Source: Stereum hirsutum FP-91666 SS1
Lineage: Eukaryota > Basidiomycota > Agaricomycetes > Russulales > Stereaceae
Direction: 5' to 3'
DNA: 64,000 nucleotides
Assembly (NCBI RefSeq): GCF_000264905.1
Contig: NW_006763147.1
Location: forward strand, 1,045,709 to 1,109,708
Under the pieces are notes generated by a model. That model made no database searches and was not told where the DNA came from. It saw only the letters and a list, made by a program, of their open reading frames with translations. Shown here piece by piece: positions 1 to 12,165 of this stretch; the first letter of the stretch is position 1; the number at the start of each line of letters is the position of its first letter. The position numbers and the translations under genes are program-made.

Positions 1-890
1 CTTTGCTAAAGTCGTATTGCTTCGTTCCCCAATGGTAGAACCATCCGATATTTGCCCATCGAAGTTTCGGGAGTAACGAGGATGTTGACAAAGGAGGGAC
101 CGTGGGGGAGGGAGCGTAAGGAAACTTTTCAGCGGAGGTGAGAGATTGAAATGTTGAGGGAGAGGCGGGAGTGTTGGATATCAAGGTGCGAGGACCCGGT
201 GGCGAAGAAATTGTCGGAGCAGCGGATGGTGTGGCTTGCAACGAAGTCGAGGAATCAGAGGATGCCCGGGGTTGAATAATTTGCTCGGGCCCAGCATTAT
301 GAAGATCACGAATATAAGCGTTCCAGAGACCTTTTCGAGGAAGGATATAATGCGTGTCGAGGTTGGTCTCATTTGGTTGTCGAGCATGATCGCGAAGAGA
401 CCACTGAACGAGAGTCCTCTGCTCGTCATGCGAGATGAAAGACGGAAGAATGACAAGACCTGTATTAATTCAGGGCCCTAGCATACGTTAGTCAGTATTC
501 TCTACCCATGAGTGCACTGCATCACCCACCTGGAATCCTTGACAAAATATACGCCTTCCTCCCGCTCCCCGCTCCAGCGAAACTGACCTCCCTGTATCCA
601 ACATTCGTGCCTTCAAGCCCGCCTTTCCAGTGACCCTTTCTGATCTCATCCTCCATTTTCTCATCCAAGAGTGCCAAATCCAGTACTCCTGAGAGATCGG
701 GCGGCGGAAATTTAGCTTTGTACTTTTTCTCTGCGGCGCGGAAGGGAGTCCATTGATCTTCAATGTCTTTCGGGCGGTTCCTTGTGGATTTAAGGAACTG
801 ACGGCGAGCTCTCTTATAGGCTGGAGATGTGAAGTTGGCAGTTGCTGAATTGCTTTGTACCGGTTGTGATGAAGGAGTAGCCAGTGTCAT
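1..890 (-). CDS. AlkB-like 2-oxoglutarate/Fe(II) dioxygenase (ALKBH1 type), 5' part
   Basis: N-terminal 273 codons of a nucleic-acid demethylase-type dioxygenase. Two exons are visible: 890-530 and 459-1, joined across a 70-nt GT-AG intron, and the gene runs off the left edge. The first exon holds a disordered leader followed by a stretch around FRAAEKKYKAKFPPPDLS. The second reads GLVILPSFISHDEQ and RDHARQPNETNLDTHY, then RWANIGWFYHWGTKQYDF, the pattern I associate with fungal ALKBH1-like proteins just before the catalytic jelly-roll. The HxD iron ligands and the arginine that binds 2-oxoglutarate should lie outside the window, so activity cannot be judged. The ATG at 890 is preferred because the upstream in-frame codons look like leader sequence. 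It is divergent from the F-box gene at about 1.1 kb, so they share a short promoter region. Confidence 0.8.
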
Positions 891-1104
891 GGTAGTGGAT
901 GAGACAAAGCAGTGTGGCGCTGGAAGCAGGGGCAAATAGAAGTGGCGTGTCAATGAGGTCAAACCCAAACGGGGCGACGATGGATGTAGATCTATCTTGC
1001 TCTTGACTTCCACCTTCCGGTCCCCAAGAACACTCATCATCCACTGGCTTTATCTCTATTGCTCGTAGATCACGTAGCGCAACATCATCAAGTGCTATAA
1101 CACG

Positions 1105-3009
1105 ATGACCTCCACCTTTTCACGGTAAGGCGTTCACTCGTTTCTCAATGTCCGTTGCGTCTTACGACATGCCCGTGTTCTCAGTGAGGATTTTTGGCAG
1201 GAAGCGAGAATCTCAAGAATTTGCCCGCTCTTCGAGGGCGCTGGTAACCAGTCAGAGCTCATAATTAAAGCTTGTGATGACGAGATTGCCATGGCCCAAG
1301 CGTACATCCAGGCCATCAGCGCTCGTCGCAATGCCTTGCTTCCCGTCAACCTACTTCCGTCAGAGATCATTGGGTCTATCTTTTCTCAACTTCTTCCTGT
1401 AATCAAAGTGGAGAACCAACACGATCCAGCTTACGACGACACCGCCAACGAAATAGCTTCAGCAACACGATCCATCATCGCCGCTTCCCATGTTTGTCAG
1501 TGCTGGCGCGCCGTTTCAGTAGGAGTCTCCGCTCTGTGGGCGGTTCTCTGGATGGGTAATGGGCCATGGATGCGCGAGATGATCAGACGTTCCAACGATG
1601 CGCCTCTCACTATCATACAGGATTCTCGATGGGCCCACCATCCATTCCGAGTGTCACGAGGATTCATAGAAAATCCTCGCTCTGTACATGTAGACTATCT
1701 CGAGTCCATCTCTGCCGACCTATTTCGCAGCAAACAGCCGAAATATCTATGTGTAGAGGCTCCCCAGACCGGTGGTACGTCGAACTTCGAAGAGTTCATC
1801 ACACGAGCCGCTCCTCGTCTCGAAACTCTGGTGTTACATGCTATGATATCGGACGGCGATCGTGGCGCAATGTCTATTCCTCGGGATCTCCTTGGAAGAT
1901 GCGCCCCAGCATTGACGACCTTGGTCATCAGGGGCTCTTTTACCCATGAAGCCCTATGGACATCGCCTGTCCTTAGCGGGCTTACTAGTCTCACACTATA
2001 CACGCAGCCCAGTGCGACTGTAATGATGGTGCTGGGCTCACAAAAAGAAGTAAGCCTGTGCGATGTTCTCGATGCATTGCGGAATATGCATAAATTGGAA
2101 ACTCTATCCATCGAGTTTCCCTGTCTCAGTGCCAACATCGCCCAACCATTATATTTTTCGCAGTCCGGTGTAGTCGATGGCGCTCGGGTACACCTCCCTC
2201 GACTCTCAACCTTGCGTTTAATGGGGAATGAAACCGATGCCGCGCGGCTCACAAATCACTTGACGATACCCCCCACTTGTTCGATGCGTTATCGTGTAGA
2301 TGCGCACAAGGACCGCCCCGCCCATTGGCCCAGCATGATGTCCGCTGTCGTCAGCCCTGCTGAACCACTTGGACCGATCGGCACTGTCGAGCTTCTATTA
2401 TTCTCTACCGCCAGCCATCTTCTTCAGATAAGATGCTGGAACCACGATGCGGACGAGCAAATACGATTGGCCCTGCAATTGCGTTTAATTCCTCAGCCCG
2501 GCCAACAAATTATTTCAACTACGCCAGCTGAATTCATGCAGGCATTTGATGCGATAACTGCGAGCCTTGACCTCAGTCGTCTGCACCAACTCCGATGGGC
2601 ATACAGTTGGCTCGACTTCGTCGGGCCTCCGGTCCAACTTGGAATTGACGATTACCGCCGAGTGCTCGGAAGGTTCGAGATGGTGGAGAGCCTGCATTTC
2701 GATAGTCTTATTGGCCATCAACACGAGTTGGACGCGGTGGCCATTGACCGCACCATTCTTCCACGAGTGAAGAAAATATGTTTTGTTGACAAACGTCAAA
2801 TATACGATGACCCTGCTTGGCAGTCGGCCTCGCCCTTCGACTCGGAAGGGGACCTCAACGTGGAAGAGGAAGTGCAGGCTCTTGTTGAGGTACTTCTTCG
2901 TGTGGCGCAGGCTCGCGATCTCGAGACGTTGGAGTTTCGTGGATACAAGCTTAGTGAGGTCCAAGTGAACCCTTTTGTGGGTGTCGTGCGGCATATCATC
3001 ATGACATGA
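1105..3009 (+). CDS. F-box-like protein with leucine-rich C-terminus (copy 1)
   Basis: Predicted substrate-recognition protein of the SCF ubiquitin-ligase type, common in large families in Agaricomycetes. The main exon is open from 1185 to the stop. Residues around DDEIAMAQAYIQAISARRN and LLPSEIIGSIFSQLLP give the helix and F-box-like core, followed by SHVCQCWRAVSVGVSALW. The C-terminal half has irregular Leu-rich repeats. The first in-frame ATG of that exon is at 1291, but the reading is open further upstream and resembles the paralogue at 42-44 kb (SELIIKACDDEIA versus AELAIKACDEEIA). I therefore infer a 20-nt first exon 1105-1124 (ATG in MTSTFS) and a 60-nt intron 1125-1184, giving 614 residues. 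If the intron is wrong the protein starts at 1291 with 572 residues. Target unknown. Confidence 0.75.
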
Positions 3010-3831
3010 TGATCAGACCTTCGGTTGAATGACGATATTGGGTAAGCTTTCGTCCTACGTTTATTTATTTATTTGCGTATCTTGTTAGCTGATTTTGCTA
3101 GTCAGATCTGTCTTATGTGCACAGAATGCTCCTTGTTCCAGAGAATATCAATGCCGTGTGGGCCTGCCTGTTTGGATGATGAAGCTGCGTGTCGTCTTTT
3201 CATGTATATTAGCATGTATCTCCGGTAGAGTATCATCTCAACGTCCAATGTGTATCATGGCACATTAGGTATGTCATGATGGCGTCTCCTCTTTCAGACG
3301 CGTAAGTCGTTTAACCAAGAGCTTGGATCTAAGGATAGAGTGCGAGGAGTACGCTCGAGTTGGCGCTGAATCTAAGAGAGTTCGCGGCGAGTGTCTAAGA
3401 GCGGCTCTTCTGTTTGAGAGGTCTCCATAGCAGAGAGCGTGAAAAGAGAAGCTCAATGACACTCATGATATTGACTCGAAGTATCCAGGTTTAGGGCAGA
3501 ACGGATAATAACTTTAGCTTAGAACATTTACTCTGTTGTGGCACGGTTTTGGTCACAGACCGATCGAAGCGAGTCAAAGCTTCCAAGTGGCTGCGCGGGA
3601 ATTCCCGGAAGGCGTTCTCGGGCATAACCACGTCACCGGTAAGGGTATTTGTATGCCGGTGGGCAAGAGGCCTCCTGTGTGCGCGGGTTTGCAGAATGTG
3701 GTTCCTATTTCTCTGTGCCCATGCTTGTGTTCCGCCGTGGTCCATTTCTATCCTGTCGCTCTTTCTCTCGTACCACCACCATCTTCCATCCTAGGCAGAG
3801 CTCCTCCCTCGGTCAAACCACTTACAAAGCT
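3010..3831. other. Intergenic, F-box gene to glutathione S-transferase gene
   Basis: About 820 bases holding the 3' untranslated part of the F-box gene and the promoter and 5' leader of the transferase. Pyrimidine-rich sequence just before 3832 fits a transcription start region. No conserved reading frame, RNA gene or repeat was recognised. Confidence 0.5.
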
Positions 3832-5122
3832 ATGTCTGAGAACGAGACAAACGCCACGCAGGACGTCGTCGCTGCACCTGAAGGTGGGTGGCGAAACGGC
3901 GGAATGTTGGCTCATGAATAAGTAGTGAGCTGATGGTGCTCTGTTGTTGTTGCATTTACCGCGCTAGCTGCCAGCACGGCGACACCTTCTTCTGGGTTGG
4001 TAGTCCACCATTTGAACAATTCGAGGTGAGCCTCGAACTCAAGCTGTGAACTGTCCAAAATGATCCGAGACTGACCCGATTTCGTTGACCAAAAATAGGT
4101 CTCAGCGTGTTCTCTGGCTCTTGGTCAGTTTCCCAGATTCTCACGGTTCAAGCACACCTTGTCCAACACATTTTCGTTTATATATTATTAGGAGGAGCTG
4201 CAAGTTCCTTATGAGATCAAACACTACCACCGTACGCCCGAGATGACGGCACCCAAGGAACTCCTCGAGGTCCATCCTCTCGGAAAGTCACCTGTGATTA
4301 CTGATGGCCCGCTAACTCTGGCCGAGAGTGGGGCCATCGTGGGTAGGTTTCCTCTTCGTGAATAATTATCATATGCCCGCTCAACCTTTTCGTCCACAGA
4401 GTACGTTATTTTGAAGTACGGAAACGGGAAGGGAAAACCGATTCCTGCTGGCGAAGTGGACAACCTCTACTGTAGGAATTATCTTGTTTTGTTTTCCACC
4501 GTCATTGCTGATCGATTTATCGGACTAGTCACTCATTATGCCGAGGGCTCGCTCATGCCACTGGCTGTGATGAAATACATCTTCCAACTCATCCCCAACC
4601 GCCTCCCCTTACTCATGCGTCCTCTCATGCGACCCGTCTTCTCCGGCATCAGCTCCCGGTTCGTGGACCCGCAACTCAAGAAGCATTCCGAACTTGTGAG
4701 TGCCGCCTGCCACAGAGAAAGCCGCTCCCCTTCGGACTGCATTGACATTGACATTTCTTTGGTTTAAAGATCGAGACGCACTTGGAGAAGACACACGGTG
4801 ATTTCTGGGTAGGTGGCCCGGAGCCGACCTCCGCAGATTACATGATGCTTTTCCCGTTGGAGGGCTTCACATCTCGCGCCCCTGAGATTCTGGGTCCTAA
4901 GACGAAGGCTTATATTCAGCGTATACATGCTAGGTAAGCAAAATTCGTCTGCCCTTATTCAAGGATGTGTCTCACTTTTGCGTTAACTTGTGAATCATGC
5001 AATAGGGATGCCTATAAGAGGGTGGGTTGTAATTTGCTGCAAATATCACTTAGGAAATACTGACAGGATACAAACTTGTTTTCTAGGCTCTCGAGAAAGG
5101 CGGCCCGTACGACTATGCGTAA
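3832..5122 (+). CDS. Glutathione S-transferase
   Basis: Cytosolic-type transferase conjugating glutathione to electrophiles, 246 residues in nine exons: 3832-3883, 3968-4025, 4099-4123, 4192-4342, 4400-4471, 4529-4695, 4770-4933, 5006-5021 and 5087-5122. The thioredoxin-fold N-terminal domain reads LVVHHLNNSRSQRVLWLLEE, then VPYEIKHYHRT, HPLGKSPVITD and LAESGAIVEYV; the last includes the E-S pair that binds the gamma-glutamyl group. The helical C-terminal domain contains THYAEGSLMP and GPEPTSADYMMLFPLEG. The order and spacing match fungal GST proteins near the yeast Gtt1 group. Two exons are very small (25 and 16 nt) but phase is kept throughout. No signal peptide is visible. Confidence 0.9.
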
Positions 5123-5666
5123 AGCTAACCTTATCAATATACACGTCGGTGATCGCTGCATGACCCGTCGTATTCTGTGTTTCCCAGTACTGTCATATGT
5201 GTTGCGTTGTTGTTGATGATATGACCTTGTCTGATTACCTGTGATATTCTTGCTTGGAAAACTATATCTGTATTCACAATTCCAGTCAAGTTCTGAGCCA
5301 GGCGGCATCAGTGATCACCGTCGGCATAGACATAGATTCCTTGTCTCATGAGTATATGTTGAAGATATTGCTCGGCTCAATGTACACCGTCATATATGAT
5401 CGAAAATAATCCATTCTGAGCCAAGAGTTAGACTATCCACGATCAATGTGCTGTTGTAGAGATCTCGGGACACAAGCCATTGACCTCTGATCCTAACACA
5501 ACCAAACAACCCATTCAAAGCGCGTCGACTCGGAATTGCGAATTCGGCGCGACGCGTCACTTGTTTCCCCCTATCACGCTCGCCACACTCAAGCTTCCGA
5601 TCCTTCACATAAGCTGAACCTCTAACTTTATTCTTTAAACTCGGCCTCCACGTTTTATTGCAAGAC
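5123..5666. other. Intergenic, GST to Nas2 gene
   Basis: About 540 bases with the 3' end of the transferase transcript and the promoter of the Nas2 gene. Reading frames here have no resemblance to known proteins. Confidence 0.5.
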
Positions 5667-6593
5667 ATGGGATACACTCTACCGTCGCCAACGAGCCCTG
5701 CAGAACGAGTACGGACGCTCATAGCACGAAAGGAAAACATCGAAGCCGAGATCGACGCGCAGCTTTCGATATTACAGACGAATGGAATCACGGACATGCG
5801 TGCGCCTCTCGTCGACGCGGAGGGGTTTCCTCGTGCTGATATCGACGTCTGGAATGGTCGGTGCATCTTTATAACCTTACTACCATACGGATGAATCTAG
5901 GAATGCTGAAACGGTGCGTAGTGCGACAGGCCCGTGTGCGGATTATTGAGTTGCGGAATGACTTGGATTCTTTGATGGGTGATATTGGGAAAGCGTTGGA
6001 AGGAGTGTATAGTCCGACTGTGGATGGTCAAGCCTCAGAGCCTGCATCATCATCGAAACCTGATGCCGCTCCCGCATCGAAGGACGAAACGATGTTACCA
6101 TCGGATGAGGAGCTGTTACCGTTCGCGAAGGTGAATGGTGTGGCTCCAGGGAGTCCTGCAGCGGATGCGGTACGTCTCCCCACTCTGTTGCTCGTAATGC
6201 ATTAGAGGTTTATGTATACCGACTGAACGATAGGGATTGCTCCGAGACGATCTGGTGGTGAAGTTTGGACACCTTCATCGAGGCATGTTCACGGGGTCGG
6301 CTTTGCAGCCTTTGGCGAGTTTGGTTGCTGCTAATGAGAACGTATGTGCTTTTACACACCTTCTGGTTTCGGGAGGTTTCTCATGGCGTTCCACTGCATT
6401 CCCAGAAGGAAATTTCTGTCTTGGTGCGAAGAGGAGAAGAAGGAAACAAGCCGCTAAAGTTTACCCCGAGGCAGGGATGGGGAGGGCGAGGAATGCTTGG
6501 GTATGTCGCCTACGACAGCATCTTTTCCCTTGCTTATTGATGAGACTAACGTGCCGGCTCGCCAGATGTCATATTGTTCCATATTCATCATAA
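5667..6593 (+). CDS. NAS2: 26S proteasome assembly chaperone Nas2/PSMD9 (PDZ protein)
   Basis: Assembly chaperone of the 19S regulatory particle; in yeast it binds the Rpt5 C-terminus. The model has 222 residues in five exons: 5667-5856, 5922-6169, 6234-6341, 6406-6500 and 6566-6593. The N-terminal helical hairpin reads ARKENIEAEIDAQLSILQ and ends at the family signature VDAEGFPRADIDVW, followed by RQARVRIIELRNDL. A Ser/Ala/Pro-rich linker leads to a PDZ-like domain (FAKVNGVAPGSPAADAGL, then DDLVVKFG). The C-terminus, GWGGRGMLGCHIVPYSS, is a good match to Nas2 family ends. The start is the ATG before GYTLPSP; an upstream in-frame TTG is not used in nuclear genes. Length is normal for the family. 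Confidence 0.93.
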
Positions 6594-7160
6594 TTGGTTG
6601 ACAACTTCGAGGATGTCTGGGATCCTCCTAATGTACTACCACCATCGAGAGATTGAGAACTCAATTCTTGGCTGTAGCACCATGTACTTATAGCATCGAC
6701 CTGTATCTCGTACTCCCTCTTTCCTGTCGTACAAAGGCTTACAGGCTTATTGTGGCCCTGTGCGGCTGTCTCGAAAGGCACCCGCGCGACGGCGCCGGGG
6801 CCGGGACTGGTGATTGAAATTCGGGTGGGAAGAAGGACTTGGCCGGAAGGGGGAAGGACCGAGCGACGGTCACAGCAGCATTCAATCTTGGCTTCGAACA
6901 CCGTCCAGCACTGGCACCGTCTGCCACACCGCTACCAGTACACTATCTTCTTTCCATTCTCGTCGACTCCTTTGTCTTTCTCCCTGCCGCTTCCTGTCCA
7001 CTCTTTTGTTCCTTCCTCTGACACGCCAGGCTCGTATCCGACCTTTACATTCCGCCTTCTCTTCTTTGTTCCCGTCTACGCAGCTACTCCCACAGCCTAC
7101 CTCGACCACACTACAACCACTACCACCACAACTACTTCAACACCTAAACAAGCAGCAGCT
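6594..7160. other. Intergenic and 5' leader, Nas2 to septin-like gene 1
   Basis: About 570 bases. The half next to 7160 is strongly pyrimidine-rich (CTTT, CCTTCC, then ACTACCACC repeats), typical of a basidiomycete core promoter and leader. The septin frame stays open upstream of 7161 but contains no ATG, so it is leader rather than coding. Confidence 0.5.
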
Positions 7161-9818
7161 ATGTTTCGTACGTTCCGCAAAAAGCCCAGACAGCAAGAAG
7201 ACGCAGAGCCGCTCCGGACCTCTCCTTCTCTCCCCGAGCTTTCTTCACAAGGTGTCGCCTGGCCCGAAGACCTCGTCGACGTACGCGCCATCCGCAATCA
7301 AGCGTCCGAGAATGACCAGCTTCAGTACCAACAACAGCAACAGGCCCAGTCGCCCACACATGGTGCGACCAAGACTTCTTTCCAGATCTCTCCGAGTAAC
7401 CGTACGCCGATACCCTTTCATAAACCCTGGCCTGGCGGTGCCCCTCCTTTGACAGACCCGAATGCTCCTGTTCCTCAAGGTCACGGTCAAGGACCAAATG
7501 GGACAATCTCATCGTTGTATATGAAGCAACACCACCCGCCGAGCGCCTTTGATAATAGGAGGCAGTCCGTCCAGAGTCATGGCAGTCGGACGAGGCAGAC
7601 GCAGAGGAGGACGAAGGTCGCGCCGACCTTCAATCTCATGGTGCGTCTCTTTTGTTTATACTCTCACCGTCGTCGATGTTCCTTTGTTATGATGTCGTCG
7701 GACCCTATGTATTCTATATCATGGGCGCTCAATTTGCATTCACGCGTCATGTTTGATCTTTTTTGATGCCAATCGCTTTTGCAACAATAGGTCGTAGGCG
7801 GCCAAGGAACCGGCAAGACCTCCCTCCTTCGTCTTCTCCTCGATACCGCAGACATCTCTCCCACCGCCACACAAGACCAGCGCATCGCCGTCGACCGCTT
7901 CATGCGCGGCGGAGCGAAGCCCACCGAGACCATACAGGCTGCGTGCGTCGAGATCTGCGAGTCGCGGTTCGACAGGGTGCTTTTTTCTGTGATCGACACG
8001 CCTGGGCTGGACTTTCAGGAGGGAAGGGAGTTGGTGCTTGAGAGGCAGTTGGGGAGAGTGGTGAGGTATCTGGACCAACAGTATGCGGATACGATGAGCG
8101 AGGTGCGTCGGCTTCTTTTCATCTTTATTCTGTCTGCTATTTCGACTGTCAATTCCGAGTGCATTGAGGTTTATTGTGGGGAGGGGACCGTTCACCGAGA
8201 CTTCTTTTTCGCTTGCGTTTACAGGAATCCAAAGTCGTTCGCCAGAGCAAGGGAGACCAACACGTTCATCTGTACGCACCTTTTCTGATTCGTTCTCCCT
8301 TCTTCCGTCTCTCTTAACGCGAATTATCCAGATGCATATACATAATCGACCCGAACACCATCATGTCCCCCCAAGCCCGCCGTCAACTCTCCTCCCTCCC
8401 CTCCAAAACCCGCTCCGAAGCCACGATCTCCCGTGCCCCTCCTCCCCCCGACACACCCACCCTTCCCTCTTCTTCCTCCCACCACTCCACCTCCGACCCC
8501 GACGCCGAGGACGCAGAGGACAACGCCCCCGAGGCCACCCTGACGATGTCGCCCGCCGAAATCCGGGTGATCAAAAGGCTGAGCGCGCGGACGAACGTGT
8601 TGCCGATCATAGGTCATGCCGATTCGTTGACGGATGAGAAGTTGGAGAAGGTCAAGGAGACGGTGAGGAGGGAGTTGGCGAGGAGTGGATTGGGTTTTGG
8701 GGTTTTTGGGCCGGCTAGGGTGAGGAAGGGCGATACGAATGCGAATGGGGCTGCTGGAGTGAACGGAGACGAGGCCGATGATACGACGCCGACGCCACAG
8801 GGGAGTACGCCCGCTTCGCCTCTGGACATTAACGGGAAGGCGATCGCGAATGGGAATGGGAACGGAAATGGCCACGGTCGAGTCTCGTTCAGCCAGAACG
8901 GGCACATCGCCTCCGAAGACAATAGCGACAACGAAGACGACGAGGACGAAGACGAAAATAATTCGCATACTCCCTCCGCCGACGCAGGTTCACCCGAACC
9001 CGAACGTCGTTCCCGTCCCGTCATCAAGCTCCGCACCGGGCGCGGAACCACGACCTCGCATTCCAACAATGCCAGTCTTCGCCGGTCGCGTTCGCGCCAG
9101 CGTGAGGCCATTCGCGGTGAACTCGAGCCGACGACGCCGGACCCGACGGATATGGAGAGCGTGCCGAATGTGAGGTTTTCGGCGCATATCGTGGCGAGGG
9201 CGGATTTGGGAGAGTTGTTGCCGTTTGCGGTTATTGCGCCGGAGGGGTGGAGGAAGAGGAAGGGGGTGTCGAAGGGAGAGAAGGGAGGGAAGAAGGGAGA
9301 GGCGGCGGAGGTTCAGGCGGAGGGCGCGGAGGGTGGTGCTAATGCTGTCGATGCGAATGCGAGTGGTACGAGCACGCCAGTGAGTCCGAGTTCGCGAAGC
9401 GTGAACCTCAAGGCGACCGCGGTGCCTTTGCCGTATTCGGGTGGACCTCCTGAGGATTTGAAGGGCATTTTTGTGAGGAAGTTTAGGTGGGGGAGCGTGG
9501 ATGTGCTGGAGCCTGCGCATTGTGACTTCGCGGCGCTGAGGACGGCGGTGTTGAGCACCCATCTGAGGATGCTGAAGACGCATACGAAGGAGGTGCTTTA
9601 TGAGAAGTATAGGACGGAGAAGTTGTTGGCGAGAAGGGCAACGAGGAATATCGGGGAGGTGGAGGCGAGGAAGTTGTTGGAGGGTGAGTGGCTCGCTTGA
9701 GTGCTTTCGTCTGATGCATCTGTGCTGATTGATTGACTTTTGATGATTTGTTTTTTTTTTCTGTCCCATTTTTGGGACGGCTTCTGTTCTCTGTGGGCAT
9801 GCAGATCTGGGGCTATAG
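7161..9818 (+). CDS. Septin-like GTPase 1 with long disordered inserts
   Basis: Predicted septin-type P-loop GTPase, 734 residues in five exons: 7161-7640, 7791-8102, 8225-8271, 8332-9683 and 9805-9818. Residues 1-160 are disordered. The G domain starts with VVGGQGTGKTSLLRLLLDTA (Walker A), then DTPGLDF (G3), HVHLCIYIIDP, and RLSARTNVLPIIGHADSLT, where GHAD stands in for the AKAD G4 motif of septins. Two long inserts interrupt the domain. One is Ser/Pro/acidic before LTMSPAEIRVIKRL. A second, over 150 residues with an Asp/Glu run and Arg-Ser stretches, precedes a conserved end (RKFRWGSVDVLEPAHCDFAALR, HLRMLKTHTKEVLYEKY). The last exon codes only four residues and is the least certain. Paralogue of the GTPase at 34237. 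Role in septation or membrane organisation is inference. Confidence 0.8.
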
Positions 9819-12165
9819 CCTTTCGGCGCTTCTGTTCCATCACCGACTCCACCGGTCTTCTCTCTTGGGGCTTCGTCTTCGTTAAATTTGGCCCAGTACT
9901 CCCGATCACAAGTGCTCCATCGTCGCCACTGCCACTGCCACACGTCTCGACGTCGACTCAACTGCGTTCTCACTTCGGGCTCTTTTTCCCTTGGATTTAT
10001 TCTGGATTTCGTTTGGCTCATCTGTTTAATTGTTTACGTATATGCCCCGCTTTGCTTGATTGCTTATTCATTTTTTTAAACGTCTCATCTATCCATCTAC
10101 TATGCCCCAACTATACCTATTTCTTTCCCTCGATCGTTTGATTTTCCCCTAGCCTGAGGCCTACCTTCGCCCACCAATCCACGTCTCGTCGCAGCTGCGT
10201 CGAGCTTAGAATCCGATCGGCGTACCCTTGAAGCTCGACATCTTGCCGCGCTATTCGCCTACTGACGAGACCCTGATACCACACGCCGCACTTGGCCGCT
10301 TTCTTCTCATTCACCCGTTGTTCACTGTCCAGACGCATCCATCCTCGCCGCTTCCCTTCACCGTGTACCAATTATCCTTCTCACGCGCGTGTGTCGTCTG
10401 CGGGCCAGGATCGTGCACGGTTTGACCTTTTTTGTTAATTCCTGTATGCTCGTATCCCGGGCTCGCGATACTTTGCTTGAATTTTAAAGTCCACTGTTCC
10501 CCTCTTCTGAATCTCTCTTGTTTGCTCGAATTGGTTCTCGGTTGGTTATTGCAGACTACGTACTTATACACTCTTTGCGGCTTCTCTGTTCTCATTGTTT
10601 TTCATCGATCGGCTTGCTTCATGTCTACTGTGTTCCTCTGAATATCGAGCATCGAGTTGCGATGATCGCTCAGTCCTTTATTCTCTTATAGCGCTTAGCC
10701 ACGCTCTGGATCCGCCTTTCTTCTATTTCATTCGCATTTCCATTCATACATACACCTACTCCATCCGAGATATGTCTTGAATGACCCGGACTGGCCTCCT
10801 CATTCGTAAGTCCACCAGCTTGAAGCTTTGAAGCCCGCCGCTGGCTTCACATGGAGGATCCGCCTATGCATGAGGCATATGAGCATGGAGCTGCTGTTCT
10901 CGAAGCTGCCTCGCGTTTGCTGATGATCACGGCGATGACAGTGTGTGTGGTCGTCCGAGGAAGCTCTGGGTAAGTTACATACTCCTCGCGCCGGCCGCGT
11001 CACTTTCCTCTGAAGGAAGGCGGAGACTCGGATCCCAGTATTACTACTTGGTAGGGAAGTTTTGCAGGTTTTCCCCGGGCTCGAGGTCTCACTGGGCGAG
11101 TCGATGAGAATCGATGGGTGAGTTCGGAGTTGAAAGCTGTGGTTGTTCTGTTCTTCACCTTTTGATAGCTTAGCGTCCTGCGTCCTGCGTGCTCCGTGAG
11201 TAGTTGAGTGCTTGAGTGGGAGAGACACTAACCCTTAGGCCTCGTGTTTGAGTTAGAGACGGCGCAGCGGCACCCTCCGTCGTCCCACCGCGCAAAGTTC
11301 TTCCTTTCCGATGTCTCTGAGTGCGGCGAAGAGTGTCCCGATCGGTGGTTGTGAGAGCCTAACCATAACAACCTTAATTTGGATGTACAGACTCTGCTTT
11401 AGGACACCGCTGAAGCTTTCCGGTCCGGGCTCTAGCGAAGAGCGTATCCCTGGTGTTGGCAGCAAGTGGCAGTTGGTCTGTTCGTGTTGCGTTCTAAGGA
11501 GGTAAGCGGCATGTTCGTCGGCAGTTTCCTCGGGCTATGTGTAAGGACTGATACTCTGTGGACTTTGCATTCTACAGCGGCACTTTCTCAGGGTCCTCAG
11601 CCGACTAGCAGCACTAGCTGCTGCCAACGGATGAGGCATCACCTACTCTAGCGGTGGGTGCGAACGTCCAACTCCGTGAAGCTGGGCGGCGGCACCTTGA
11701 GTAAAAACTGTTAGGGTCTCTGTGGTCCATAAGCCTCTCCGCGCCTCGAAAGGTCTCGGTATACCTCTTCTCGGCCTTCCTAACACGCCATTGGCGACGT
11801 TTACCTTGATGAGTCCCGTACAGGGACGTTTTTATTATTGTGGACCCCAGACCCGCGAGCTATGTTTGGCTTTACTCGGCAACGCAGCGAGATGTCATAT
11901 GTGGTGGGGGACGGTGCAAGTGTGGACAGGTTGGAGCGCCCTGCACTACGTCGATGTTTATAAAGAGTGCTCCCCGTGCTGCTTCACGCAATCCACTTTC
12001 CCCTCCTTCTCCTCCCGTCCTCCTCGCTCTCTTCTCCGGCTCACACCTCCATTGCTCGCTTTCACATTCGACCCTCGCTCGATCCTCTTTCCTTGTAAGG
12101 CGAACACATTCTAGCTCCGTATCGACCATTCAAACTGTCCACAAGTTCCTCATCGGTCCGTTACG
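9819..12165. other. Long intergenic region upstream of the WOPR regulator
   Basis: 2.35 kb with no supported coding sequence; reading frames are short and unlike any family. Part is the 3' end of septin-like gene 1. The rest is probably promoter and a long 5' leader, common for fungal developmental regulators. A TATAAA at 11959 sits about 200 bases before the ATG. I see no introns or RNA structures I can defend. Confidence 0.5.
11959..11964 (+). promoter_or_regulatory. Candidate TATA box of the WOPR gene
   Basis: Perfect TATAAA about 200 bases upstream of the start codon at 12166, followed by pyrimidine-rich sequence. Position is plausible; no expression evidence. Confidence 0.35.

Noticed and set aside
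5658..5666. Earlier start of Nas2 at a TTG codon
   Set aside because: TTG is not a normal start in nuclear genes; the ATG at 5667 gives the family-typical N-terminus.
6750..7160. N-terminal extension of septin-like protein 1 in an open frame upstream of 7161
   Set aside because: The frame is open but has no ATG before 7161, and the sequence is a pyrimidine-rich leader with ACC/ACT repeats.
8324..9111. Long minus-strand open frames opposite septin-like gene 1
   Set aside because: They are shadows of a GC-rich, low-complexity coding exon; no splice-consistent or conserved protein.
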